A DNA stretch of 64,000 bases from SIG299 sp045531895 (GTDB lineage: Bacteria > Bacillota > Clostridia > Lachnospirales > Lachnospiraceae). The notes under the pieces are model-generated. The model ran no database searches, was not told the DNA's origin, and worked only from the letters and a program-made list of their open reading frames with translations. How positions within the stretch are numbered: the stretch's first letter is position 1; the number at the start of each line of letters is the position of its first letter. Shown in pieces: positions 1 to 8,915 of this stretch. A program made the position numbers and the translations under genes. The stretch covers positions 6,970 through 70,969 of the forward strand of contig JAZSEW010000025.1 in the NCBI GenBank assembly GCA_045531895.1, written 5' to 3'.

Positions 1-442
1 GATATCTGCCTTTGGTTGCCCGGAGAAAATCTTTCATGGTATCTCCATCAAAAGCACCACAGTCAACAAAAACTTCATCATTGGAAAGAGAAACGATGTC
101 CTTTACAAAGTACTGGTCGTGCTTGGAAAAGACGGGAGCATCTTTCGGATTGTGAGTTGCGCGGTAACGGGCAGCACGGAAGAAAACTTCTTTGGATAAA
201 TCATCTGCCAATAGCGAGGCAGTATTCTCCAGTTCTGCTTTATGCTCTGCGAAATATTTTTCTGTGTTTTGCATACTTATAGATGGTGTTTTGCAATCCT
301 GGGCATAGAGAATTTTAGTAAACCAGTCATTTACCCCCAGAACTTTAAAAAAGCTGACAACGCTGTCGCCAAGAACAGTGCCGCGGATGTGGTCCTGTAC
401 GAACAGGCGTAGTTTTTTTATGGTATCGGTAACTGTACTCAC
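1..442 (-). CDS. FkbM-family methyltransferase, N-terminal part (cut by window edge)
   Basis: The first 147 residues are visible; the gene runs off the left edge. Residues 125-135 read FVDCGAFDGDT, the glycine-rich SAM-binding loop of Rossmann methyltransferases in the form seen in FkbM-type O-methyltransferases, which commonly act on sugars or polyketides. The start is GTG at 442, chosen because AAGGAG lies about seven bases upstream and because a TTGATT-N17-TACACT promoter sits further upstream. About 120 residues precede the SAM motif, as in many Clostridia members of the family. It is divergent from the MATE exporter. The substrate cannot be told from this fragment; a role in surface glycan modification would fit the neighbouring polysaccharide locus but is inference. 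Confidence 0.75.
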   Translation of the reverse strand, partial: MSTVTDTIKKLRLFVQDHIRGTVLGDSVVSFFKVLGVNDWFTKILYAQDCKTPSISMQNTEKYFAEHKAELENTASLLADDLSKEVFFRAARYRATHNPKDAPVFSKHDQYFVKDIVSLSNDEVFVDCGAFDGDTMKDFLRATKGRY

Positions 443-518
443 GGAAAACTCCTTTATTTATGTAATCGGAAGGCAGACAATGAATGCTTTTTTTCACACA
501 GTGCCTTTGCCAAAGAAG

Positions 519-547
519 AGTGTACCACATTTTTATTGAAAAATCAA
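519..547 (-). promoter_or_regulatory. Sigma-A type promoter for the FkbM-like gene
   Basis: On the minus strand TTGATT (547-542) and TACACT (524-519) are separated by exactly 17 bases, giving a leader of about 70 bases before the GTG start. It lies almost back to back with a plus-strand promoter for the MATE gene. Confidence 0.6.
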
Positions 548-555
548 AAAAATGA

Positions 556-584
556 TTGCATTTTTGTAATTTTCGTGGTATTTA
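556..584 (+). promoter_or_regulatory. Possible promoter for the MATE exporter gene
   Basis: TTGCAT at 556-561 and TATTTA at 579-584 with a 17-base spacer. The -10 match is only moderate. It would give a leader of roughly 115 bases before the chosen start. Confidence 0.4.
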
Positions 585-707
585 ATGATGTTGGCAATTG
601 TTAATGGGAAAATTTCAGAAAAGGAAGAAAGCGGTTCTTTCGGAAAAAGAGGAAAAATGAGAGAAAAAAGAGAGAAAATGAAAAACAGAGTACAGGGTGG
701 AAAGGAT

Positions 708-2060
708 ATGACCAAAGGTGAACCATTTAAGTTGATTTTGTGGTTTTCCATTCCGTTGTTGCTCGGCAATATATTTCAGCAGTTTTACAGTATGGTGGAT
801 ACGATTATTGTAGGTAAAATTATCGGTACTCAGGCATTGGCAGCGGTGGGAACCACCGGACCGTTAAATTTTCTTGTGCTTGGCTTTGCCTCCGGTATTA
901 CCAGTGGGTTTGCAGTACTGGTGGCACAACGGTTTGGCGCCGGAGACGAGCATGGCATGAGAAAGGCAATGGCTGCAGCGGTGGAACTTGCAGCGGTGTT
1001 TACGGTAATTTTAACTTTGCTGGCCACGTTTGGTGCAAAAGGACTGCTTTATATGATAAATACACCGGAAGATATTTTTCAGGGAGCATACGAGTATATT
1101 GTTGTAATTTTTGGCGGTATGTTTACCATGATGTTGTATAATTTGCTGGCATGTATTTTACGTGCGGTAGGTGACAGCAAAACACCATTATATTTTCTGA
1201 TTGTGTCTTCTATATTGAATATTGTGCTGGATTTAGTGCTTATTATCAACTTTGATATGGGAGTTGCAGGGGCTGCGTGGGCAACCGTGATTTCCCAGGG
1301 CGTTTCCGGTGTACTTTGCTTTATTTATATGATGAAAAAATATCCAATGCTGCATTTGTCCGGAGAAGATTTCAAGGCAGACCGCTGGATGTATGGAAGA
1401 CACTTATTTATCGGGCTTCCGATGGCCTTCCAGTTTTCCATAACTGCCATCGGCACGGTTATTTTGCAGGGAGCGCTGAATCTGTTCGGTTCCGCTACCA
1501 TTGCGGCCTACACGGCAGCATGCAAGGTAGAGCAGTTGGTATCTCAGCCGGCCGGTACCTTTGGTGTGACTATGGCAAATTATGCAGGACAAAATCTTGG
1601 TGCGGACCGGGTAGACCGTATTAAGGAGGGTGTGACAAAATGTTCTGTCCTGACATTGATTTTTGCTGTTCTGGCAAGTCTGGTTCTGATTTTGTTTGGG
1701 GAACCGTTGACCAGATTATTTATTGACGGTAATCAGCCGGAGGTTGTGGATACGGCAATGATTTATTTAAAAATATGTGCCATCTTTTTCCCGTTCCTAA
1801 ACATGATTTTTGTGTACCGGAATATGTTGCAGGGTGTGGGTAAGAGTCTGATGCCGCTGATGGCCGGTGTGTTTGAATTGATTGCCAGAGGGGTGGCTTC
1901 CTTTACATTGCCGGGAATTCTCGGATTTACGGGTATTTGTCTGGCAGGACCGATTGCCTGGATGGCGGCGGCAATTCCGCTTGGAATTACTTATTTTATT
2001 GAAATTAGAAAGATGATGAAAGACTGGAAGCAACGTCAGATGGTAGTTGCAAACCGGTAG
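708..2060 (+). CDS. MATE family multidrug/organic cation efflux transporter
   Basis: Polytopic inner-membrane exporter of about 450 residues, the usual MATE length, with around twelve hydrophobic segments in two similar halves. The N-terminal stretch (GEPFKLILWFSIPLLLGNIF, then QFYSMVDTIIVG) is the typical first-helix signature of the NorM/DinF-like MATE branch, which uses a sodium or proton gradient to expel drugs or metabolites. The open frame extends upstream to 585, but that extension is lysine-rich and unlike the family. ATG at 708 follows a GGTGG-AAAGG ribosome site and puts the start just before the first helix. It ends in a strong terminator, so it appears to be a single-gene unit. 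The substrate is unknown. Confidence 0.9.
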   Translation: MTKGEPFKLILWFSIPLLLGNIFQQFYSMVDTIIVGKIIGTQALAAVGTTGPLNFLVLGFASGITSGFAVLVAQRFGAGDEHGMRKAMAAAVELAAVFTVILTLLATFGAKGLLYMINTPEDIFQGAYEYIVVIFGGMFTMMLYNLLACILRAVGDSKTPLYFLIVSSILNIVLDLVLIINFDMGVAGAAWATVISQGVSGVLCFIYMMKKYPMLHLSGEDFKADRWMYGRHLFIGLPMAFQFSITAIGTVILQGALNLFGSATIAAYTAACKVEQLVSQPAGTFGVTMANYAGQNLGADRVDRIKEGVTKCSVLTLIFAVLASLVLILFGEPLTRLFIDGNQPEVVDTAMIYLKICAIFFPFLNMIFVYRNMLQGVGKSLMPLMAGVFELIARGVASFTLPGILGFTGICLAGPIAWMAAAIPLGITYFIEIRKMMKDWKQRQMVVANR

Positions 2061-2070
2061 AAAAGAAAGG

Positions 2071-2126
2071 AAAAGCGCTTTTTCAAGGAAACTTCTTCAC
2101 TTTACTTGAAAAAAGTGCTTTTTTTA
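2071..2126 (+). terminator. Rho-independent terminator after the MATE gene
   Basis: AAAGCGCTTTTTCAAG pairs with CTTGAAAAAAGTGCTTT across a short loop and runs into a T tract. It separates the exporter from the polysaccharide locus. Confidence 0.8.
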
Positions 2127-2141
2127 TTGGGAAATTAATGA

Positions 2142-2147
2142 TATAAT
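2142..2147 (+). promoter_or_regulatory. Possible -10 box for the polysaccharide locus
   Basis: A perfect TATAAT lies 48 bases before the first gene of the locus, but no good -35 hexamer is found 16-18 bases upstream; only the T tract of the terminator lies there. A promoter somewhere in 2127-2185 is expected. This is the best candidate and may need an activator. Confidence 0.35.
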
Positions 2148-2194
2148 AAATTAATTTATAACATAGTGGATTATTATACGCTGAAGGGGAATAT

Positions 2195-2479
2195 ATGTGC
2201 AGCAGAAAACAAAACAAAATGTCAGAATATCAGCTCCGGCAGGCAGCCGGAAAGTACTGGCTGCTTCACATGGAGCAAAAGGGGGTTCCGTATGAGCGTC
2301 CGTTACAGTTGAATCAAATGGGTGCAGAACTGTGGAAGCTGTTACAGGAAGGAAAAACAACAGAACAGGTTATTAAAGATTTTGTTATCAGATATGATGT
2401 GCCGGAAGAGGAAATCAGAGATGATGTAATGCAATTCCGGCATCAATTGGCGGTCTATGGGGTTTTAATAGAGGAATAA
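2195..2479 (+). CDS. PqqD-like peptide-binding/chaperone protein
   Basis: A 94-residue protein with the PqqD fold signature: the LNQMGAELWKLLQEG segment (about residues 39-53), then a threonine-initiated helix (TTEQVIKDF), a YDVPEEEIRDDV acidic helix and a final helix ending GVLIEE. PqqD-family proteins bind leader regions of precursor peptides (RiPP recognition elements) and hand them to maturation enzymes; related stand-alone copies also occur in exopolysaccharide loci. The GAAGGGGA ribosome site supports the 2195 start; an internal ATG at 2219 is possible. It is the first gene of the locus, three bases ahead of pelD. No radical SAM enzyme is present in the window, so its partner may be the nucleotidyltransferase domain or the 120-residue protein at the end of the locus. 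That partnership is inference. Confidence 0.75.
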   Translation: MCSRKQNKMSEYQLRQAAGKYWLLHMEQKGVPYERPLQLNQMGAELWKLLQEGKTTEQVIKDFVIRYDVPEEEIRDDVMQFRHQLAVYGVLIEE

Positions 2480-2482
2480 TGT

Positions 2483-4681
2483 ATGAATATATTATTGGTT
2501 GGCGGTTCGGGTAGCCTTATAAATAACATCATTATAAAACTAAATAAAGAAGGGCACAGAATTTATTTGCTGACAGGAAATAAATACAAACAGACTTCGT
2601 ATCAGAAGGTTTTTGAGCGTTACAATTTTTCTTATGACAGCCCGTGTTTAAATGAAATCTTTGAGAGCGTCAGCCCGGATATTACGTTGTATATGGGTGC
2701 CTATGACACGAACTATGAGTGGGAAGAGGAAGAAAAGGATGCTGCCCGCTACGTGAATGGCTTGTCAAATCTGCTCATGGCGTACGCAAGAAAGCGAGAA
2801 GGCAGATTTCTGTATTTATCTTCGGAAGCAGTGTATTCCGGACAATATGATAATGATATTCCGGAGCAGACAACTCCTGTTCCGCAAGAAGAAAATCAAC
2901 GCAGCATGGCTTATGCACTGGGTGAGAGCTTATGCGCAAGCTACAGGGAATATTGCGGAAAGGATGTTATAACGCTGCGTCTGGATCATTTGTACAGCAT
3001 TCCGAAGCGTAGAAGAGAAGTAAACAATATCTGTGCCGGATTCTGTCTGGAGGCATTACAAAATAAAACGATAACAATTGTAGAAGAAAACAGCTTTTCA
3101 ATGATTTATGAAACCGATGCGGTGGAGTTTATTTACCGTATGTTTGCAGCAAAGGAACATCATTATCCGGTGTATAATCTTGCATCATCGACCGTGATTT
3201 CCGAGAAGGAACTCGCGCTTATGGTACAGGAAGCCTTTAGTGAAAGGAAAGAAGAGCCGGAAGTGGAAATTATCTGCCGTCCGCTACCCGGTGAGCGTAG
3301 AGTACTTTCTAACCGCTTATTTGACAGTGAATTCGGTAATCCGTACTGTTGTGAGATAAGGTCTATTGTGAACCGTACGGCAGCGTATATGAAGAAACAC
3401 AGCTATGAATTTTTAAGAGGCGACAAGGCTAAAAAGCCGTTATGGAAGCGTATTTTGGAAAAGACGGGCTGGTTTGTGAAGGCTGCGGTTCCGTTTGTGG
3501 AAAATATCGTTGGATTTTTCCTGTTTTTCTATCTGGAGAATCATTTTACCGCGGCAGGAATGTTTTCACGGCTGGACTTTTTATTACTGTATGTTTTGCT
3601 GTTTGCTATTTTTTATGGACAGCAGCAGGCAACCTTTTCTGCCATTCTTGCTATTGTGGGTTTTTGTGCAAAACAGGCAAGTACCCGAAATGGCTTTGAA
3701 GTGATTCTGGATGCTGATACATACATATGGATTGCGCAATTGTTTGTGCTGGGCTTTGTGGTCGGCTACATGAAGGATCAGTTAACAGCAATACACAAAG
3801 AAAATGAAGAGGAAAAAGATTATCTGTCAGAACAGCTGACGGATATACAGGATATTCATACAAGTAATGTGCGCGTAAAGGATGCTTTGGAAACCCAGAT
3901 TGTTAATCAGAGTGACAGTGTCGGAAAAATTTACAGTATTACTTCTGCGTTGGACCAGTACAGTTCTGAGGAAGTACTGTTCTATGCCGCAGATATTCTG
4001 GGACAGCTGATGAAGAGTGAGGATGTAGCAATTTATACCGTTTCCAATGCAGATTATGCCCGACTCTTTTCTTACACTTCGGTGATGGCAAAAAGCTTGG
4101 GAAACTCCATACGGTATCCGGAAATGGAAGAACTGTATGAAACCGTGGCAGCAGGTAAGGTATTTATTAACCGTAAAATGGATGAGCGTTATCCGTTGAT
4201 GGCAAATGCCATTTTTGAAAATGAACGGATGGAAATGTTGGTTTTTGTCTGGGGTCTTTCCTGGGAGCGGATGACTTTGGGACAGGCAAACCAGCTGGCA
4301 ATTATCAGTTCTCTGATTCAGAATGCGGTGCTTCGTGCAAACCGCTATATGGAAGCTCTGGAACAGCAGCGTTATGTTGAGGACTCCAGATTGCTGACTA
4401 CGGATGCGTTTACTACACTGGTTAAAGCGCATAGGAAGGCCGGTGAAAAGGGACTGACGGAATGTACGCTACTTAGGATTTTAAATGGTACGGGCAATCA
4501 GATAGAGGATGGAAAAGCATTGGCGTCCAAACTCCGTTTGTCAGACTATGTGGGTACGTTAAGTGATGGTGGCATGTATGTGCTATTGTCCAATACAGCC
4601 AGAGAGGATGCATCTTATGTTATCCGGCGTTTTGAGGAAATTGGTTTTGCAACAGAATTTGTGGAGGGAAGAATTACATGA
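2483..4681 (+). CDS. pelD: Epimerase-like (SDR) domain fused to PelD c-di-GMP receptor
   Basis: A 732-residue fusion. Residues 1-315 resemble an extended short-chain dehydrogenase/NDP-sugar epimerase with a Rossmann loop GGSGSLINN (7-15). The expected YxxxK active-site pair reads Y144-A-L-G-E148, so the catalytic lysine is replaced. Residues about 330-430 hold four hydrophobic helices, 470-630 look like a GAF domain and 640-732 a degenerate GGDEF domain. R685-L-S-D688 matches the RxxD inhibitory site through which PelD binds c-di-GMP, and the GGDEF position reads SDGGMY, so no cyclase activity is expected. PelD recruits PelE, PelF and PelG at the membrane and activates Pel polymer synthesis when c-di-GMP is bound. 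In Gram-positive Pel loci the epimerase is normally a separate gene, so this fusion is unusual. It overlaps the next gene by ATGA. Confidence 0.82.
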   Translation: MNILLVGGSGSLINNIIIKLNKEGHRIYLLTGNKYKQTSYQKVFERYNFSYDSPCLNEIFESVSPDITLYMGAYDTNYEWEEEEKDAARYVNGLSNLLMAYARKREGRFLYLSSEAVYSGQYDNDIPEQTTPVPQEENQRSMAYALGESLCASYREYCGKDVITLRLDHLYSIPKRRREVNNICAGFCLEALQNKTITIVEENSFSMIYETDAVEFIYRMFAAKEHHYPVYNLASSTVISEKELALMVQEAFSERKEEPEVEIICRPLPGERRVLSNRLFDSEFGNPYCCEIRSIVNRTAAYMKKHSYEFLRGDKAKKPLWKRILEKTGWFVKAAVPFVENIVGFFLFFYLENHFTAAGMFSRLDFLLLYVLLFAIFYGQQQATFSAILAIVGFCAKQASTRNGFEVILDADTYIWIAQLFVLGFVVGYMKDQLTAIHKENEEEKDYLSEQLTDIQDIHTSNVRVKDALETQIVNQSDSVGKIYSITSALDQYSSEEVLFYAADILGQLMKSEDVAIYTVSNADYARLFSYTSVMAKSLGNSIRYPEMEELYETVAAGKVFINRKMDERYPLMANAIFENERMEMLVFVWGLSWERMTLGQANQLAIISSLIQNAVLRANRYMEALEQQRYVEDSRLLTTDAFTTLVKAHRKAGEKGLTECTLLRILNGTGNQIEDGKALASKLRLSDYVGTLSDGGMYVLLSNTAREDASYVIRRFEEIGFATEFVEGRIT

Positions 4682-5589
4682 CAGAACAGGTAAAAGCATT
4701 GGGAATGGTCCTGCTGGCTAATGTTGTCATTGTTCTTATTTACTGGCTGGTTATACTGCCTTTTGAAAAAAAAGGAGAACGGAAGTCGTTTATTATCCGG
4801 GGCATTGTGATGCTTTTATGTCCGATTATCGGTCCATGTTTTTTTGCGATGTCACAGATATTATTTAAAACACTTTTTTCACAGCCGGTAGACCTGGATG
4901 GTGTTATCTTCAGCAAAGAGCGTGTACGTACCTTTATTCGTGCCGATGAGGACAATGAACGGAATATGGTTCCGTTGGAAGAGGCAATTGAGGTGGCAGA
5001 TACCGATGATTTACGCAACCTTATGATGAATATTGTCCGGGGAGATGTGCATAAGTCGCTGGCTGCTATTGCACTGGCATTAAACAGTGAGGATACGGAG
5101 ACGGCCCATTATGCAGCATCGATTCTTCAGGATGCATTAAATGATTTCAGAAATACGATACAAAAGGGACAGAATGATTTGGCAAAGTCCGAAAAGAACC
5201 GGGCAGTGCATGCAGGAATTTTGCTTGATTATATGGATCAGGTTCTGATGCAAAAGGTATTGACTGAGGTAGAGCAAAAGGACTATGTACGTATTATGGA
5301 TGAAATTGCTGAAGTGTTGTATGAAGATGCAAAGGAGCGGATGACCAGTAGCCAGTTTGAAGCAGTTTCTTTGCGACTTTTGGAAGTTAGGGATTTTGAA
5401 AACTGCAGGAAATGGTGTGAGAGGGCTGTTTTTCAGTATCCGAATACCCTGGCAACCTTTACCTGCCAGCTGAAGCTTTATTTCAACAGTGGGCAGAAAG
5501 AACGTTTTTTTGAAGTAATAGAGGAACTGAAGAAATCTTCAATAGTAATTGATAATGAAACATTGGAACTGATTCGTGTATTCCAGTAA
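4678..5589 (+). CDS. pelE: PelE-like membrane TPR protein
   Basis: A 303-residue protein with two N-terminal transmembrane helices (about residues 8-29 and 40-63) followed by a helical, tetratricopeptide-like cytosolic region. This is the architecture of PelE, a scaffold that bridges PelD to the PelF glycosyltransferase and PelG channel. Sequence motifs are weak, so the call rests mainly on topology, size and position between PelD and PelF/PelG, the same order as in the Bacillus cereus Pel operon. The start overlaps the pelD stop (ATGA), indicating translational coupling. Confidence 0.7.
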   Translation: MTEQVKALGMVLLANVVIVLIYWLVILPFEKKGERKSFIIRGIVMLLCPIIGPCFFAMSQILFKTLFSQPVDLDGVIFSKERVRTFIRADEDNERNMVPLEEAIEVADTDDLRNLMMNIVRGDVHKSLAAIALALNSEDTETAHYAASILQDALNDFRNTIQKGQNDLAKSEKNRAVHAGILLDYMDQVLMQKVLTEVEQKDYVRIMDEIAEVLYEDAKERMTSSQFEAVSLRLLEVRDFENCRKWCERAVFQYPNTLATFTCQLKLYFNSGQKERFFEVIEELKKSSIVIDNETLELIRVFQ

Positions 5590-5601
5590 CAAAGGAGCAA
5601 T

Positions 5602-7443
5602 ATGATATCGTTCAAAAAGTATTTAGGTATCGTAGTCATGATGACGGTACTGTTTGCAATTTTTCTGCTTTCCGTGATTGTGAACGAGAAGGGAAGCTTT
5701 TATGATATAAATGAATATGCGACTAAGGAGAGGGCTTCGGGAGAAAACTGCTGGAAGGTATCCGGTGATGAGGAACTTATTTTACTGATTGGTAATGAAA
5801 ACGAGAACCTGATGGATGTTGTGACTCAGTGGTGCACATATACAAAACGGGAATTACTGGTATTTGAGCAACCGGAAGAGTATCTTGGAATGACAGAGAC
5901 AGTGAGAAGACCTTCCATGATTCTTTTAGATGCGGCACAGTTGAAGTTCGGAGCTGATTATAAGGAGTTATCGGCTTTAGCTGAACAGGGAGTACCTTTA
6001 GTGCTTTGCAGTATTCCGGACTATCCTTATATTGCCGGCTCAAAAGTATTGCGAGAGATACTGGGAATCCGGGCGGTAATGCCACGAGAGGCAGAAATTA
6101 CCGGAGTGAGATTATACGATGGCTTTTTTCTGGGCGGTGAGGTGACATACAAGTCAGAAACAGAAGAGGAAGAAAAGCGGCAGGATATGGACCTGACGGT
6201 GCCATGGTATCTTTTAAGCAGCGGCACTAAAACCTACATGGTTGGAACCATGGAAGAGGATGAGATTCGACGGAACGTAGGACTTGAAAAAGAAGCAGAA
6301 GGTGTGACAGGCTATTTGCCAAAACTTATTTGGAGAAACAGTTACAAGGACTGCAGGGTTTTTGTTGTGAACGGGGAATATATGTCAACACTGGCAGGCC
6401 TGGGGATTTTAAGCAGCTTCTGTTATGAGACAAAGGAATATGAATTATATCCGGTAGTAAATGCACAGAATGTGCTGATTCAGAATTATCCGAATTTTTC
6501 AGACGAAAATGAAACAAAATTGTTTGAGATATACAGCCGAAACCCGCAGATGGTGTTTCAGGGGATTATGTGGCCGAGTGTTTCTTCCATGGCGAAGGCA
6601 AACGGTTTAAAACTAACCTGCTTTTTTAATCCGCAATATCAGTATGGGGATGCGTTTAAACCAAAAGGGGAAGAGGTCCCGTTTTATTTAAAGCAGCTAA
6701 GAGAAATTAATTCGGAGGCAGGTATGGCATTGTCCTATGATGCGACAACCTCCTTCGATGATATGCTTAAGGAGGACACATACTTTTACCGGTCATTAAA
6801 CAGCGAATACCGCTATCAGACTATATTTGCGGAAGAAAAGGATTTGGCTGCGGTACAGGAAAATCTGGAAGGAGATTCGATGCTGAACGAAGTTGTGACG
6901 GTTGGCAGCAGATATCAGAAAGGGGAACCGCTGCTTTCCTATATTTCAGATGAGGTAACTTTGCAAAGAACCACAGGAGTTGCAGAAAGTCATTCTTATA
7001 CGGATGATTTTGTTGTACGAGGGATTGAAACTGCGTTAATGTATTCCAACGTTCTGGTGGATTTGCAGAAGGCAGTGTGGCCTCAGGAAGAAGCAGATGA
7101 GTGGCAGAACCTATATGATGACATGTCCAGTAATGTGAGTACCTACTGGGATTCATTCAGTGATTATGAGCAGACAACGCTGTCAGAAAGTGACTGTCGG
7201 GTGCGCAATCTTCTGAATATGGATTATTCCCATAAAAGGGAATCAGATATCCTTGTACTTCAGGTGAAAAATGTGGAGGCAGAGTCTTATTTTTTACTGC
7301 GTACTCATGAAGAAAAAATTTCATCCATAACTGGTGGAGACTATTTGAAACTGGAGGCAGATGCCTACCTGATAAAAGCGGAAGAAACGGTAGTAGAAAT
7401 TAATCTGGAGCCGGTTTCTTTAAAGGAGCAGATTGAGAAATGA
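5602..7443 (+). CDS. DUF2194-like extracytoplasmic protein in the PelA position
   Basis: A 613-residue protein with one N-terminal membrane helix (residues 7-27) and a large outside domain. It occupies the slot between PelE and PelF where Gram-positive Pel operons carry the PelA deacetylase. The region around residues 330-420 (GLKLTCFFNPQYQYG, then INSEAGMALSYDATTSF) looks like a degenerate polysaccharide deacetylase/glycosidase barrel as in DUF2194 proteins. I do not see the HxxxH metal motif of NodB-type deacetylases; the place where a histidine would be expected reads ALSYD. It may therefore be a non-catalytic polymer-binding protein or use another active site. AAAGGAG sits six bases before the ATG. 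It overlaps pelF by four bases. The family assignment is moderate. Confidence 0.6.
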   Translation: MISFKKYLGIVVMMTVLFAIFLLSVIVNEKGSFYDINEYATKERASGENCWKVSGDEELILLIGNENENLMDVVTQWCTYTKRELLVFEQPEEYLGMTETVRRPSMILLDAAQLKFGADYKELSALAEQGVPLVLCSIPDYPYIAGSKVLREILGIRAVMPREAEITGVRLYDGFFLGGEVTYKSETEEEEKRQDMDLTVPWYLLSSGTKTYMVGTMEEDEIRRNVGLEKEAEGVTGYLPKLIWRNSYKDCRVFVVNGEYMSTLAGLGILSSFCYETKEYELYPVVNAQNVLIQNYPNFSDENETKLFEIYSRNPQMVFQGIMWPSVSSMAKANGLKLTCFFNPQYQYGDAFKPKGEEVPFYLKQLREINSEAGMALSYDATTSFDDMLKEDTYFYRSLNSEYRYQTIFAEEKDLAAVQENLEGDSMLNEVVTVGSRYQKGEPLLSYISDEVTLQRTTGVAESHSYTDDFVVRGIETALMYSNVLVDLQKAVWPQEEADEWQNLYDDMSSNVSTYWDSFSDYEQTTLSESDCRVRNLLNMDYSHKRESDILVLQVKNVEAESYFLLRTHEEKISSITGGDYLKLEADAYLIKAEETVVEINLEPVSLKEQIEK

Positions 7444-8909
7444 AAATATGTCTTGTGGCGGAAGGCTGTTACCCATATGTGGTGGGTGGTGTATCCAGCT
7501 GGATACATAGTATGATAAAAGCTTTCCCAAATATAGAATTTTCCATATTGGCAATTGTGGCAAACCGCTCCCAACGGGGAAAGTTTGTCTATGAGCTTCC
7601 TGAAAATGTCACAGAAGTGTATGAGGCATATCTGGATGATTATGACTGGGAATCAAGACACAGAAATAAAAGAAAAAAGCAGAAGAAGCTGGATGAACGG
7701 CAGCACAATGCATTACGAAGTATTATTCTGAATCAGGAAGTGGACTGGGATACTTTGTTTGAAATGTTCCAGAATGAAAAAATGTCCATTGATGATTTAC
7801 TTATGGGACCGGATTTTCTTGAGGTAGTAAGGGAATCTTATAACATGAGGTTTTCTCAGATGGTGTTTTCTGATTTTTTGTGGACGGTGCGTTCGATATA
7901 TCTTCCACTGTTTTTAATATTAAAAACACCGGTTCCGTCGGCAGACATTTATCACTGCGTGGCAACCGGTTATGCAGGGGTACTGGGCAGTATGGCACAG
8001 AAGCTGTATGGCTGTGGACTGCTTGTGTCAGAGCATGGAATTTATACGAGAGAACGAGAGGAAGAATTGTTAAAGGCAACCTGGGTGGCCGGAGTATACA
8101 AAAATATCTGGATTGAGCAGTTTCGTAAAATGTCAAAGCTGGCATATGAAAGGGCAGACATTGTAACCTGTCTCTTCTCTCATGCAAAGCAACTACAGAT
8201 TGGCCTTGGCTGCAGCGAAGAAAAGATTGTTATTACTCCAAACGGTATTGATGCGGCACGTCTGGCAAATTTACCGGGAAAAGTACCTACGGATGAGTAT
8301 ATTAATGTAGGGGCGGTGCTTCGTGTCACACCGATTAAAGATGTAAAGACCATGATTCGGGCCTTTGCGTTTGCCAGTCAGAGAGTAAAAAATCTTCGGT
8401 TATGGATTATGGGACCATGTGATGAAGAACCGGAATATGCAGAGGAGTGTTATGAACTGGTGGAACGACAGGAAATCTCCGGTGTGTTTTTTACCGGACG
8501 TGTAGATATCCGTGAGTATTTGGGAAGAATGGATTTTACAATTCTTACCAGTATCAGTGAAGGACAGCCTTTAACTATTCTAGAGAGTTATGCGGCTCAT
8601 AAACCGGTGATTGCCACGGATGTGGGAAACTGCCGGGAACTGATTTACGGGGAAGGTGACGGATATGGTACGGCCGGAATTCTGACCCACATTATGAATG
8701 TAGGTGAAATTGCAGATGCCATGGTGCAGATGGCAGTTTCGCCGGAGTTACGAAAACGAATGGGAAATTGCGGATATCATCGTTTAATGGGCCGCTATCA
8801 GTTACATCAGATGCAGGAACAATATGAAAAACTGTATAAGAGATTGTGTATTCAGGGAGACGGTATCTGGCCGATGCACGATTTTCATATAGAACAGCAG
8901 GAAAGGTAA
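7440..8909 (+). CDS. pelF: PelF, GT4 glycosyltransferase making the Pel polymer
   Basis: A 489-residue cytosolic GT-B fold glycosyltransferase. The N-terminal CYPYVVGGVSSW (residues 10-21) is the hallmark acceptor loop of PelF, and the C-terminal donor site shows SEGQP (373-377) followed by ILESYAAHKPVIATDVGN, both close to PelF of Pseudomonas and Bacillus. PelF uses UDP-GlcNAc/GalNAc-type donors and works in complex with PelD, PelE and PelG. The start overlaps the previous stop (ATGA), so it is translationally coupled. Length and motifs look intact. Confidence 0.9.
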   Translation: MKICLVAEGCYPYVVGGVSSWIHSMIKAFPNIEFSILAIVANRSQRGKFVYELPENVTEVYEAYLDDYDWESRHRNKRKKQKKLDERQHNALRSIILNQEVDWDTLFEMFQNEKMSIDDLLMGPDFLEVVRESYNMRFSQMVFSDFLWTVRSIYLPLFLILKTPVPSADIYHCVATGYAGVLGSMAQKLYGCGLLVSEHGIYTREREEELLKATWVAGVYKNIWIEQFRKMSKLAYERADIVTCLFSHAKQLQIGLGCSEEKIVITPNGIDAARLANLPGKVPTDEYINVGAVLRVTPIKDVKTMIRAFAFASQRVKNLRLWIMGPCDEEPEYAEECYELVERQEISGVFFTGRVDIREYLGRMDFTILTSISEGQPLTILESYAAHKPVIATDVGNCRELIYGEGDGYGTAGILTHIMNVGEIADAMVQMAVSPELRKRMGNCGYHRLMGRYQLHQMQEQYEKLYKRLCIQGDGIWPMHDFHIEQQER

Positions 8910-8915
8910 AAAAAC

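Noticed and set aside
16..282. 88-residue plus-strand open frame at the left edge
   Set aside because: Opposite strand carries the FkbM-like methyltransferase with a SAM-binding motif, promoter and ribosome site, so the plus frame is a shadow.
3495..3704. Alternative plus-strand frames inside the PelD membrane region
   Set aside because: Hydrophobic coding regions give open shadow frames; none has a ribosome site and the pelD frame is continuous.
3827..4432. 201-residue minus-strand open frame
   Set aside because: Lies wholly inside pelD, has no ribosome site, and its Cys/His-rich product has no recognisable fold; it is the antisense shadow of pelD.
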